DNA of 64,000 bases from Arthrobacter ruber. GTDB lineage: Bacteria > Actinomycetota > Actinomycetes > Actinomycetales > Micrococcaceae. Position 1 is the stretch's first letter. The number at the start of each line of letters is the position of its first letter. Where the stretch lies: positions 501,311-565,310 of the forward strand of contig NZ_PPTH01000017.1 of assembly GCF_002954225.1 (NCBI RefSeq), given 5' to 3'. The position numbers and the translations under genes were made by a program. Of the stretch, positions 51,963 to 59,250 are shown one piece after another. The notes under the pieces were generated by a model that did not search any database, was not told where the DNA came from, and worked only from the letters and a program-made list of their open reading frames with translations.

Positions 51963-51995
51963 ACTATCCCGGTAATACTATCCCAGGACTAGACT
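51963..51995 (+). promoter_or_regulatory. Direct repeats and -10 element upstream of the XRE gene
   Basis: ACTATCCC occurs at 51963-51970 and 51977-51984, a 14-bp period. TAGACT (51990-51995) ends 7 nt before the XRE ATG (leaderless). The repeats lie in the divergent map/XRE interval and could be the operator of the XRE protein. Confidence 0.45.
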
Positions 51996-52002
51996 CGGGG
52001 TC

Positions 52003-52305
52003 ATGGTCAGACTGCCACTCACCCCGGCCGACGTCGAGCGCGGACAGCGCCTCGGGATCCTCCTGCGTCGGGCCAGGGGAGAGCGATCGATGCTGGAGAC
52101 CGCCCTGGATGCAGGAGTCTCACCCGAGACCCTCCGCAAGATCGAGTCGGGCCGGGTCGCGACGCCGGCCTTCCCCACCATCGCTGCGATCGCCGACGTC
52201 GTCGGCCTCTCCCTCGATGACGTGTGGGCCGAGATGAACCGGACCGACGACGGCGCCGAAGCCGTGGATCCCGCATCCGGTGCACGCCGGCAGCTGGCCT
52301 CGTAG
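52003..52305 (+). CDS. XRE-family helix-turn-helix regulator
   Basis: Predicted 100-residue DNA-binding protein with one Cro/CI-type domain (about 13-78; GILLRRARGERSMLETALDA, GVSPETLRKIESGRVATPAF, IADVVGLSLDDVWAEM). The tail is short and disordered. It probably regulates itself and the divergent map. The ATG has TAGACT 7 nt upstream and no ribosome binding site. Confidence 0.9.
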   Translation: MVRLPLTPADVERGQRLGILLRRARGERSMLETALDAGVSPETLRKIESGRVATPAFPTIAAIADVVGLSLDDVWAEMNRTDDGAEAVDPASGARRQLAS

Positions 52306-52336
52306 GCGCCCTGCCCAGGAGAGTGGAGAATCGTCC

Positions 52337-52906
52337 ATGACAGCCACCGCATCCTCCCTTGATCGACCTGCATTGATCGTGGTCGACGTGCAGAAGGGCT
52401 TCGATGATGCCGGGTTCTGGGGCGAGCGGGACAACCCGGCGTGCGAGGACAACATCGCCGCTCTGCTCCGGTACTGGCGGAGCAGGACGTGGCCGGTCGT
52501 CTTCGTCCAGCACGACTCCGTCCACCCTGCTTCGCCCCTGGCGCCGACCGGCCCCGGACATGCGTTCAAGGACGTCATCACGGGGACGCCCGACCTGCTC
52601 GTGCGCAAGGCGGTGAACTCGAGCTTCTACGGAACTCCTGACCTGCATGACTGGCTGCAGGGGGAGGGCATCACCGAGGTGGTCATCTGCGGCATCACCA
52701 CCAATCACTGCTGCGAGACCACGGCCCGGATGGCCGGGAACCTCGGTTACGACACGTACTTCGCGCTCGACGCCACGCACACCTTCGACCGGACCACGCC
52801 CGACGGCGTGCCCGTCGCCGCGGCGACGCTCTCCACCATCACGGCGACGAATCTGCACGAGGAGTTCGCGACCGTGATGAGCACGCGGACCCTGCTCGGT
52901 CGGTAG
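52337..52906 (+). CDS. Isochorismatase-like cysteine hydrolase
   Basis: Predicted 189-residue hydrolase. The catalytic triad is visible: Asp17 in IVVDVQKGF, Lys in VRKAVNSSFYG and Cys125 in GITTNHCCETTARMA. The cis-peptide GIT-T region is intact. Members hydrolyse nicotinamide, isochorismate or related amides; the true substrate is unclear. The ATG follows GGAGAATCGTCC, 31 nt after the XRE gene, so the two may be co-transcribed. Confidence 0.9.
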   Translation: MTATASSLDRPALIVVDVQKGFDDAGFWGERDNPACEDNIAALLRYWRSRTWPVVFVQHDSVHPASPLAPTGPGHAFKDVITGTPDLLVRKAVNSSFYGTPDLHDWLQGEGITEVVICGITTNHCCETTARMAGNLGYDTYFALDATHTFDRTTPDGVPVAAATLSTITATNLHEEFATVMSTRTLLGR

Positions 52907-53014
52907 GAGCCTTCGATGCCGGCGTGCCCGGCTTCCCGGAACCGTCCCCGTCCGGACAGCGGCGTCGGAGCCGGCGGTCCCCGCCACGGCGGCGCGGGTG
53001 CGACGCGGAGGTCT

Positions 53015-53437
53015 TCAGTCGAATCTGACGAACGCCCGCACGGCACCACCGCGGAACTCGTCCGCCCGGGCATAGCCGAGGGCTTCGTAGAACGCCGTCT
53101 GCCGCGGCTCGTCGTCGGTGATGAGGACCTTCTGGCGCACGTGCGGGTAGGGTTCGAGCGCGCGTTCCACGAGGGCCCTGCCGATCCCCCGTCCCTGGTG
53201 CGACGGCAGGACGAGGACGTCCTGGAGGTAGCAGATCGACGCATCGTCGGAGATGACCCGGGCGAGGCCGGCGAGTACCAGTCCGTCGCGGGCGGCGACA
53301 ATCGTGGACGAGCCCTTCAGGGCGCGAGTGAGGTTCCCGGGATCGCGCGTGTAGGCCGTCCATTGCACCGCGCCGTAGAGCGCGAGGACGTCGTCGAGGG
53401 CGAGGTCCTCCGCCTGCACCACCTCGATCGAGATCAT
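53015..53437 (-). CDS. GNAT-family N-acetyltransferase
   Basis: Predicted 140-residue enzyme. Acetyl-CoA binding motif A is VLVLPSHQGRGIGRALVERA, followed by motif B (TAFYEALGYARADEF). The ATG at 53435-53437 was chosen; GTG at 53452 is possible, and neither has a strong ribosome binding site. The substrate is unknown. It is the last gene of the non-flagellar block and is divergent from flbD. Confidence 0.85.
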   Translation of the reverse strand: MISIEVVQAEDLALDDVLALYGAVQWTAYTRDPGNLTRALKGSSTIVAARDGLVLAGLARVISDDASICYLQDVLVLPSHQGRGIGRALVERALEPYPHVRQKVLITDDEPRQTAFYEALGYARADEFRGGAVRAFVRFD

Positions 53438-53566
53438 GATCCATCGAAGCACAGGATGAGGGCGGAGGGAGCTCGGCGCGCGCCCATGAGGGCCTGGAAC
53501 CCGGCGGATGGTCTCCGCGGCCCGAGGACAGGGGACCTGAACGAGGTCCGCCGGTGCCTCCGGCGC

Positions 53567-53593
53567 TTACGAAGCGTGCGCGCGTGCCGACAG
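53567..53593 (+). promoter_or_regulatory. Weaker sigma-28-type promoter of flbD-motA-motB
   Basis: TTAC (53567-53570), a 15-nt spacer and GCCGACAG (53586-53593). Each half differs by one or two bases from the other four sites. The position 47 nt before flbD supports it. Confidence 0.5.
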
Positions 53594-53628
53594 TGGGGGA
53601 GAGAGGCCCCGCCGGGGCGTCCCGACTC

Positions 53629-53636
53629 CAGGATGT
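53629..53636 (+). promoter_or_regulatory. CsrA-consensus match over the flbD ribosome binding site
   Basis: CAGGATGT overlaps the AGGA ribosome binding site 3 nt before the flbD ATG at 53640. It matches the AGGAUGU core of the CsrA SELEX consensus. It has no clear hairpin of its own. Confidence 0.4.
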
Positions 53637-53639
53637 CCG

Positions 53640-54005
53640 ATGATCGTGGTGACCCGGCTCAACGAGAGCCAGTTCGCGGTGAACCCTGACCTCATCGAGC
53701 GTATCCACGAGAACCCGGACACCACGCTCGTGATGGTCGACGGCGCCAAGTACATCGTCACCGAGTCCCTGGCCGAGGTCATCGACCTGATCGCGGCCTA
53801 CCGGGCCCGCATCATCTCCCTCGCACGCTTCGCCCCGGCCGAGGGAGTGCCCGAGGACCACCCAGGCCAGCGGCCGCTCGGGCTCGTCCGCGACCCCGGG
53901 GCGCACCGCGCTCCGGCCGCGACCCCACACCCCGCGACCCCTCACCCCGCCACGCCACAGGACGGCGCAGCCGCTCCCGTCCCGCTCCGACCAAGGAACA
54001 CCTAA
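53640..54005 (+). CDS. flbD: Flagellar FlbD/SwrD family protein
   Basis: Predicted 121-residue protein. The first 65 residues form the FlbD core (VVTRLNESQFAVNPDLIERI, NPDTTLVMVDGAKYIVTESL). The remainder is a Pro/Ala/His-rich extension with a repeated HPATP, not found in the usual 60-80-residue proteins. In Bacillus the homologue SwrD raises motor torque. The ATG follows AGGATGTCCG. It overlaps motA by one base (TAATG). Confidence 0.88.
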   Translation: MIVVTRLNESQFAVNPDLIERIHENPDTTLVMVDGAKYIVTESLAEVIDLIAAYRARIISLARFAPAEGVPEDHPGQRPLGLVRDPGAHRAPAATPHPATPHPATPQDGAAAPVPLRPRNT

Positions 54006-54844
54006 TGGATCCCGCAACACTCGTCGGCATTCTCCTCGCCTTCGGTGCGCTGTACGCGATGATCACCCTGGAGCACGCAAGCGTCGAGGCGCTCCTCCTG
54101 CCTGCACCGATGATCCTCGTGTTCGGCGCCACCCTCGCCATCGGCATCGCCGGAGGCACCCTCAAGGACTTCCTGGTCGCGGTGAAGGCCGTCCCCGCAG
54201 CGCTCATGGGCAAGACCACCCAGCCCCAGGACACGATCGACAGCGTCGTGGTCCTCGCCGAGAAGGCCCGCAGCGAGGGGTTGCTGGCCCTCGAGGAGGA
54301 GGCCAACGCCGCCACGGACCCGTTCCTCCGAGGCGCTCTCCAGAACATCGCCGACGGCACCGACGGCGAGGAACTGCGCGAGATGCTCGAGGACGAGATC
54401 GACTCCGCCTCCCAGACACACCGCACCGCCTCGAAGTTCTTCGCCAGCCTCGGCGGGTACGCACCGACGGTCGGCATCATCGGGACCGTGGTGTCCCTCA
54501 CCCACGTGCTGGAGAACCTCTCGAGCCCCGACAAGCTCGGCCCCATGATCGCCGCCGCCTTCGTCGCGACGCTCTGGGGCCTGCTGTCCGCGAACTTCCT
54601 GTGGCTGCCCATCGGCACGCGCATCAAGCGCCTCGGTGAGATGGAGACCGCCCGGATGACGCTGCTCATGGAGGGTGTCCTCGCGGTGCAGGCCGGCAGC
54701 CAGCCCCGCCTGCTCGGTGAACGGCTGAAGGCCATGGTGCCACCGCACGCGCAGGGCAGGGGCGGCAAGGGCGGCAAGGACGCGGAGAAGGACGTCAAGG
54801 GCCCGGGCGGGAAGATCACCGCCCAGGGCAAGGCCGCCGCGTGA
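54005..54844 (+). CDS. motA: Flagellar stator protein MotA
   Basis: Predicted 279-residue stator subunit with four membrane helices (about 4-22, 31-50, 150-170, 182-205). The cytoplasmic loop has the rotor-interacting charged residues, and the GGYAPTVGIIGTVVSLTHVL and PMIAAAFVATLWGLL segments are conserved. The C-terminus has a Lys/Gly-rich tail. It pairs with MotB, overlapping its GTG start by 4 nt. Confidence 0.94.
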   Translation: MDPATLVGILLAFGALYAMITLEHASVEALLLPAPMILVFGATLAIGIAGGTLKDFLVAVKAVPAALMGKTTQPQDTIDSVVVLAEKARSEGLLALEEEANAATDPFLRGALQNIADGTDGEELREMLEDEIDSASQTHRTASKFFASLGGYAPTVGIIGTVVSLTHVLENLSSPDKLGPMIAAAFVATLWGLLSANFLWLPIGTRIKRLGEMETARMTLLMEGVLAVQAGSQPRLLGERLKAMVPPHAQGRGGKGGKDAEKDVKGPGGKITAQGKAAA

Positions 54845-55818
54845 GCAGGCGCCCCCACCGGAAGCGGCGCGGCGAGGACCACGGCGAGGAGCACCCCGAC
54901 GAGCGCTGGATGGCGTCCTACATGGACATGGTCACCGTGCTGATGTGCATGTTCATCGTGCTGTACGCGATGTCCTCGGTGGACCAGCAGAAGTTCGAGC
55001 AGTTGCGCGCCTCACTCGCCACGGGCTTCGGCACCGTGGAGACGGCGACGGTGGACACCGCCGAAGGCACCGTGGTGCCCGCCGAGTACGCGAACGCCGA
55101 CGGCGAATCCTTCACCGGGGGAGCGGCGCTCGCGGACGTGAATCCGGAGGCGCAGAAGGACCAAGCAGGTGCCGCGGACGTCTCCGCGCCCACGCCGTCG
55201 CCGCTGCCCTCGGACGGCGGAGCCGCGGAGGTCGCGTCGCCGTCGCCGTCGCCCTCGCCGTCCGCCGGTGGGGACGCGGCGGAGCCGACGACGGACCGTG
55301 AGCGTGCCGCCGCAGAGGTCGAGAGTCTCCGGGCGCTGCAGGAGCGGATCGACGCCGGACTCCGCGAGCGCAACCTCGCCGCGTCCGTCCGCTACGTGAT
55401 CGACGAGCGGGGCCTCACCATCCGGCTCGTCGGGTCCGAGACCTTCTTCCTCCCCGACAGCGCACAGCTCACGGAGCAGACGCAGCGCGTACTCGAGAGC
55501 GTGGGACCGATCCTGGCGACCATCCCCAACGAGGTGGGGGTCGAGGGGCACACCGCGCGCCTGCCCGACTCGGTGCCGAGGCCCCTCGACTGGGAGCTGT
55601 CCACCCAGCGGTCCGTCAACGTGGTGCGGAACCTCGTCGACACCGGCGGGGTCCCCGCACCCCGACTGGCGGCCATCGGCTACGGCGAGTCGCGGCCGCT
55701 GGCACCGGGCACCACGGAGGCGGAGCTCGAACTGAACCGCCGCGTGGACATCGTGGTGCACTCCGACGAGCCCGAGAGCGTGCGCGCCCTCATCCCGGGG
55801 ATCACCGCGGGCGACTGA
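54841..55818 (+). CDS. motB: Flagellar stator protein MotB
   Basis: Predicted 325-residue stator subunit. A basic N-terminus leads to one helix (about 26-48; WMASYMDMVTVLMCMFIVLY) with the ion-binding Asp29. A low-complexity Pro/Ser linker (118-150) follows, then an OmpA-like peptidoglycan-binding domain (about 190-315; VGVEGHTARLPD, STQRSVNVVRNLVDTGG, GYGESRPL). It anchors the stator to the wall. Proton or sodium use is not decided by these residues alone. Confidence 0.93.
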   Translation: MSRRPHRKRRGEDHGEEHPDERWMASYMDMVTVLMCMFIVLYAMSSVDQQKFEQLRASLATGFGTVETATVDTAEGTVVPAEYANADGESFTGGAALADVNPEAQKDQAGAADVSAPTPSPLPSDGGAAEVASPSPSPSPSAGGDAAEPTTDRERAAAEVESLRALQERIDAGLRERNLAASVRYVIDERGLTIRLVGSETFFLPDSAQLTEQTQRVLESVGPILATIPNEVGVEGHTARLPDSVPRPLDWELSTQRSVNVVRNLVDTGGVPAPRLAAIGYGESRPLAPGTTEAELELNRRVDIVVHSDEPESVRALIPGITAGD

Positions 55819-55823
55819 ATCGC

Positions 55824-55850
55824 TAACACCCCGCCGTCGCCGTCCGATAG
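55824..55850 (+). promoter_or_regulatory. Sigma-28-type promoter of the fliM operon
   Basis: TAAC (55824-55827), a 15-nt spacer and TCCGATAG (55843-55850). The fliM GTG at 55859 lies 8 nt later, so transcription should start at or next to the start codon. Confidence 0.8.
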
Positions 55851-55858
55851 TCGGTGGT

Positions 55859-56770
55859 GTGACGGTCCAGGAACAACTCTCCTTTGGCGTGCCCTCGGCG
55901 ACGCCCAGGGCGGTGGATGTCTATGACTTCCGCCGGCCCACGACGCTCGCCCGCGAGCACTCCCGCGTGCTCGAACTCGCCTTCGAGACCTTCGCACGCC
56001 AGTGGGGTACCCAGCTCACCGCGAAGGTCCGCGTGATCTCGCAGGTGACCAGCGAGCAGGTCCTCATGCAGACCTACAACGAGTACGCGGCGTCGCTGCC
56101 CGCGACGACGGCGATGGTCCTGTGCTCCATCCCTGACCATTCGAGCAAGGCCGTGATCCAGTTCCCCGCCTCCGCGGGCCTGTTCTGGGTGGATTCGATG
56201 CTCGGCGGCCACGGGACCGTGCCTCCGGGTGAGCGCAAGTTCACCCAGATCGAGCAGGCCCTGATCCGGCGGCTGATGGACGATGCCCTCGAGGGGCTCC
56301 ACTACTCGCTCGGCTCGGTCCTGACGCACCAGCTCGGCATCGACTCCCTCCAGTACAACTCGCAGTTCGCGCAGGCCGCCTCGACCACGGAACTCATGAT
56401 CGTGGGCACCTTCGAGATCCGCGTCGGGGAGCGGTCCTGCCCGGCGACGGTCGCCATCCCTGCGCAGCTCCTGCTGGCACAGCTCGGGGACACGAACCCC
56501 ACCGCGACCGGCGAGGACGCCCGGGAGCTGATCGAGCAGCAGGTCGCGCACGTGCCCGTCGACGTCGCGGTACAGCTCGCCGCGCTGCCGGTCCTGCCGT
56601 CACGCATCCTCGACCTCGCCCTGGGGGACGTCCTGAAGCTGCCCCATCCGCAGCACCGCCCCTTCGAGCTCGCCGTCAGCGGACAGCGGCTCGGCGAGGC
56701 AGCCCTGGGCCAGAACGGCTCACGCCTGGCCTGCGTAGTAGTGACCACCGAGGAGAACACCGCACCATGA
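55859..56770 (+). CDS. fliM: Flagellar motor switch protein FliM
   Basis: Predicted 303-residue C-ring protein. The family segment YDFRRPTTLAREHSRVLELA begins only about 22 residues from the start, followed by the FliG-binding middle domain (LGGHGTVPPGERKFTQIEQA) and a C-terminal SpoA-like domain (about 225-295). The usual N-terminal CheY-binding peptide (LSQxEIDALL) is absent, and no upstream start codon in frame would add it. The GTG has no ribosome binding site and lies at the predicted transcription start. Confidence 0.92.
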   Translation: MTVQEQLSFGVPSATPRAVDVYDFRRPTTLAREHSRVLELAFETFARQWGTQLTAKVRVISQVTSEQVLMQTYNEYAASLPATTAMVLCSIPDHSSKAVIQFPASAGLFWVDSMLGGHGTVPPGERKFTQIEQALIRRLMDDALEGLHYSLGSVLTHQLGIDSLQYNSQFAQAASTTELMIVGTFEIRVGERSCPATVAIPAQLLLAQLGDTNPTATGEDARELIEQQVAHVPVDVAVQLAALPVLPSRILDLALGDVLKLPHPQHRPFELAVSGQRLGEAALGQNGSRLACVVVTTEENTAP

Positions 56771-57471
56771 ACACCACCACCGCCGAGCACGAGGCCGCCG
56801 CGTCCCTCGCAGCACGACTGCCGCTTCCCGGTCCGCTCACCGCCGAGCCCTGCAGCGCCTCCGAGGTCCCCTCCGCCAGCGCCTCGACCGCCGTCGTCGC
56901 GTCCTTCGTGGGGGCCTCCTCCGCGGACCTCGCCGTCGTCCTGATCGATGCCCAGCCCCTCGCCGTCGCCGCAGGGACGCCGTCACCCCTCGTCTCACCG
57001 GCCGACGTGCTCGTACCGGCCCTCGAGGCGGCGTCCCGTGCACTGGGCGACGGCGTGCTCGGCGCCCCCGCCGTGCAGGACGCGCTGCCGCTCTTCCGCG
57101 ACGCCGAGACCTCGGTGTTCCGCCTCGCGGGCGCCTCTGGTCCCGTCGGCTGGTTCGCCGTGCGCCTGCGCGGAGCACGCCCGGGTGCGGCTCCCCGCCG
57201 CTCCGCGGCCCCCGCGGGCGCCGCGAACCTCGGCCGCATCAGCAACGTCGAGATGGCCATGACCGTCGAGATCGGACGCACGCGCATGTCCGTCCGCGAC
57301 GTGCTGGACCTCGAGCCCGGCGCCGTCATCGAACTCGACCGGTCCGCCGGCGCGCCCGCCGACGTCCTGCTCAACGGTCGCCTCGTCGCACACGGCGAGG
57401 TGGTGGTCGTGGACCAGGACTACGCCGTGCGCATCACGCAGATCCTCGACGTCGCGGACGGCACCCTCTAG
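56767..57471 (+). CDS. fliN: Flagellar motor switch protein FliN
   Basis: Predicted 234-residue C-ring protein. The C-terminal SpoA domain (about 158-232; VEMAMTVEIGRTRMSVRDVL, GRLVAHGEVVVVDQDYAVRI) is canonical. The N-terminal 140 residues form an extra domain that looks like a degenerate CheC/FliY region (AASRALGDGVLGAP). FliY-type phosphatase motifs are not clear. It overlaps fliM by ATGA. Confidence 0.9.
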   Translation: MNTTTAEHEAAASLAARLPLPGPLTAEPCSASEVPSASASTAVVASFVGASSADLAVVLIDAQPLAVAAGTPSPLVSPADVLVPALEAASRALGDGVLGAPAVQDALPLFRDAETSVFRLAGASGPVGWFAVRLRGARPGAAPRRSAAPAGAANLGRISNVEMAMTVEIGRTRMSVRDVLDLEPGAVIELDRSAGAPADVLLNGRLVAHGEVVVVDQDYAVRITQILDVADGTL

Positions 57472-58085
57472 TGGACGTGGTGGTGCTGGCGCTGCGGGTA
57501 CTCCTGTCCCTCGGCGTGGTCCTCGCGCTGCTCTTCGTGCTGCACCGGAAGGTCTCGAAGATCAACGGCAACCGCGCCGGAGCGGGCCTCGTGTCCGTCG
57601 TGGCGCGGCAGGGCATCGGCGCGAAGGCCTCGGTGGTCGTGCTCGACGCCGAGGGCACCCGCTTCTATCTCGGCGTCACCGAGCAGTCGGTGTCGGTCCT
57701 TCACTCCTCGGCCGCGCCGCGTGCGCTGCAGGCCGTTCCCGGGTCCGACGGCGTCGCCCCCGATGCGGGGTCCGTCCCGGCACGCCCTGCCCACGGCCCG
57801 GTCACGGGTCCGGTCCCGGGCTATGGTGCGGGCCCTTCCGTGGGCCCCGCAGCAGACACGATGGCGGAACCCGCCGACGCCCGTTTCGCTGCCTCCCTGC
57901 GGCTCGCCGGGTCGGATACCGGCTCGACGCCGACTCCGGGCGCCGGTCCGGTCAGCCGCCGTGCAGCACGTGCGGCCCGAACCGCGGAAGCCGCACCTCC
58001 CGCAGCGCCGCTGCAGGGGTCGATCCTCTCGCCCGCCACGTGGAAGCAGACCGCGGCCTTCCTGCGCCAGGGACGGGCGGGGTGA
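57471..58085 (+). CDS. fliO: Flagellar biosynthesis protein FliO
   Basis: Predicted 204-residue protein with one N-terminal membrane helix (VVVLALRVLLSLGVVLALLF) and a short cytoplasmic beta domain (VVARQGIGAKASVVVLDAEG, YLGVTEQSVSVL). A long low-complexity tail follows. It helps FliP assembly. The GTG start overlaps the fliN stop. Confidence 0.85.
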   Translation: MDVVVLALRVLLSLGVVLALLFVLHRKVSKINGNRAGAGLVSVVARQGIGAKASVVVLDAEGTRFYLGVTEQSVSVLHSSAAPRALQAVPGSDGVAPDAGSVPARPAHGPVTGPVPGYGAGPSVGPAADTMAEPADARFAASLRLAGSDTGSTPTPGAGPVSRRAARAARTAEAAPPAAPLQGSILSPATWKQTAAFLRQGRAG

Positions 58086-58972
58086 CGACGGCGATTTCCC
58101 CTGCCGTCCCACCGGCACGTCCCACAGGCCCTGCCCTTCGCTTCCGTGCACCGGCCATCGTCGCCGCGCTCCTGCTCGCCGTCGTCGCCCTCCTCCTGGG
58201 GGCCGCAGCAGGTCACGCCGGCGGGCTCGACCCGGCCGTCCCGGCACCCACGGCACCGTCCGCTCCCGCCGACCCCGCGGCCCCCACCGCGCCGGGCACC
58301 GGGGACGGCCTGTCCGTGGAGATCAACGGCGTGAACGGAGAACCGAGCTCCGCCGTCCTGACCCTGATCGGCATCACGCTGCTCTCGGTGGCACCCGCCC
58401 TGCTGCTGATGATGACGTCCTTCACCAAGATCTTCGTGGTGCTCGCCATGACCCGGAACGCGCTCTCGCTGCCGTCCATCCCGCCCAACCAGGTGCTGGC
58501 GGGGCTGGCCCTGTTCCTGTCGCTGTTCATCATGGCTCCGGTCCTCACCGAGATCAACGAGCTCGCCGTCCAGCCCTACCTCACCGGCGCCACGACGTTC
58601 ACCGAGGCCCTCGAGCAGGGCGCCGGCCCCCTGCAGACGTTCATGATGGCGCACACCCGCGAGGAGGATCTCGCGCTCATGACGCGCGCGGCCGGGCAGC
58701 CGAACCCCGAGGACGCCGCGAGCGTCCCGCTGACCACCCTCATCCCGGCGTTCATGATCTCGGAGCTGCGCGCCGCGTTCATCATCGGGTTCGTGATCTT
58801 CGTGCCGTTCCTCGTGATCGACCTCGTGGTGTCCGCCGCACTCATGTCGATGGGCATGATGATGCTCCCGCCCGTCATGATCTCGCTGCCGTTCAAGATC
58901 CTGCTGTTCGTCCTCGTGGACGGGTGGGGACTGATCATCACGTCGCTCGTCAACAGCTACCAGGGCGGCTGA
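58082..58972 (+). CDS. fliP: Flagellar export gate protein FliP
   Basis: Predicted 296-residue export gate subunit. A hydrophobic signal-like helix (about 22-44) and a Pro/Ala-rich segment precede the conserved core (LLMMTSFTKIFVVLAMTRNA, PPNQVLAGLALFLSLFIMAP, FMISELRAAFIIGFVIFVPF, GMMMLPPVMISLPFKILLFV). The GTG overlaps the fliO stop (GTGA). Confidence 0.95.
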   Translation: MTTAISPAVPPARPTGPALRFRAPAIVAALLLAVVALLLGAAAGHAGGLDPAVPAPTAPSAPADPAAPTAPGTGDGLSVEINGVNGEPSSAVLTLIGITLLSVAPALLLMMTSFTKIFVVLAMTRNALSLPSIPPNQVLAGLALFLSLFIMAPVLTEINELAVQPYLTGATTFTEALEQGAGPLQTFMMAHTREEDLALMTRAAGQPNPEDAASVPLTTLIPAFMISELRAAFIIGFVIFVPFLVIDLVVSAALMSMGMMMLPPVMISLPFKILLFVLVDGWGLIITSLVNSYQGG

Positions 58973-58973
58973 C

Positions 58974-59249
58974 ATGGATGCCAACGCCGTCCTGGACATC
59001 GGCCTCGCGGGAATCTGGGTCGCCGCGAAACTGTCCGCGCCCGTGCTGCTGACCGCCCTCGTGGTGGGCTTCGCCATCTCGCTGCTGCAGTCCATCACCC
59101 AGATCCAGGAGGTCACGCTCTCCTTCGTGCCGAAGGCTGCCGCCGTGTGCCTCGCCCTGCTGATCTGCGGCCACTGGATGATCGCGGAGATGGTCTCGTT
59201 CACCAACGAGATGTTCGAGCGCATCCCGGGCCTCCTCGGGGGCGGCTGA
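58974..59249 (+). CDS. fliQ: Flagellar export gate protein FliQ
   Basis: Predicted 91-residue protein with two membrane helices (about 18-38 and 55-75) and the family segment SLLQSITQIQEVTLSFVPK. It lies directly after the fliP stop. Confidence 0.93.
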   Translation: MDANAVLDIGLAGIWVAAKLSAPVLLTALVVGFAISLLQSITQIQEVTLSFVPKAAAVCLALLICGHWMIAEMVSFTNEMFERIPGLLGGG

Positions 59250-59250
59250 C

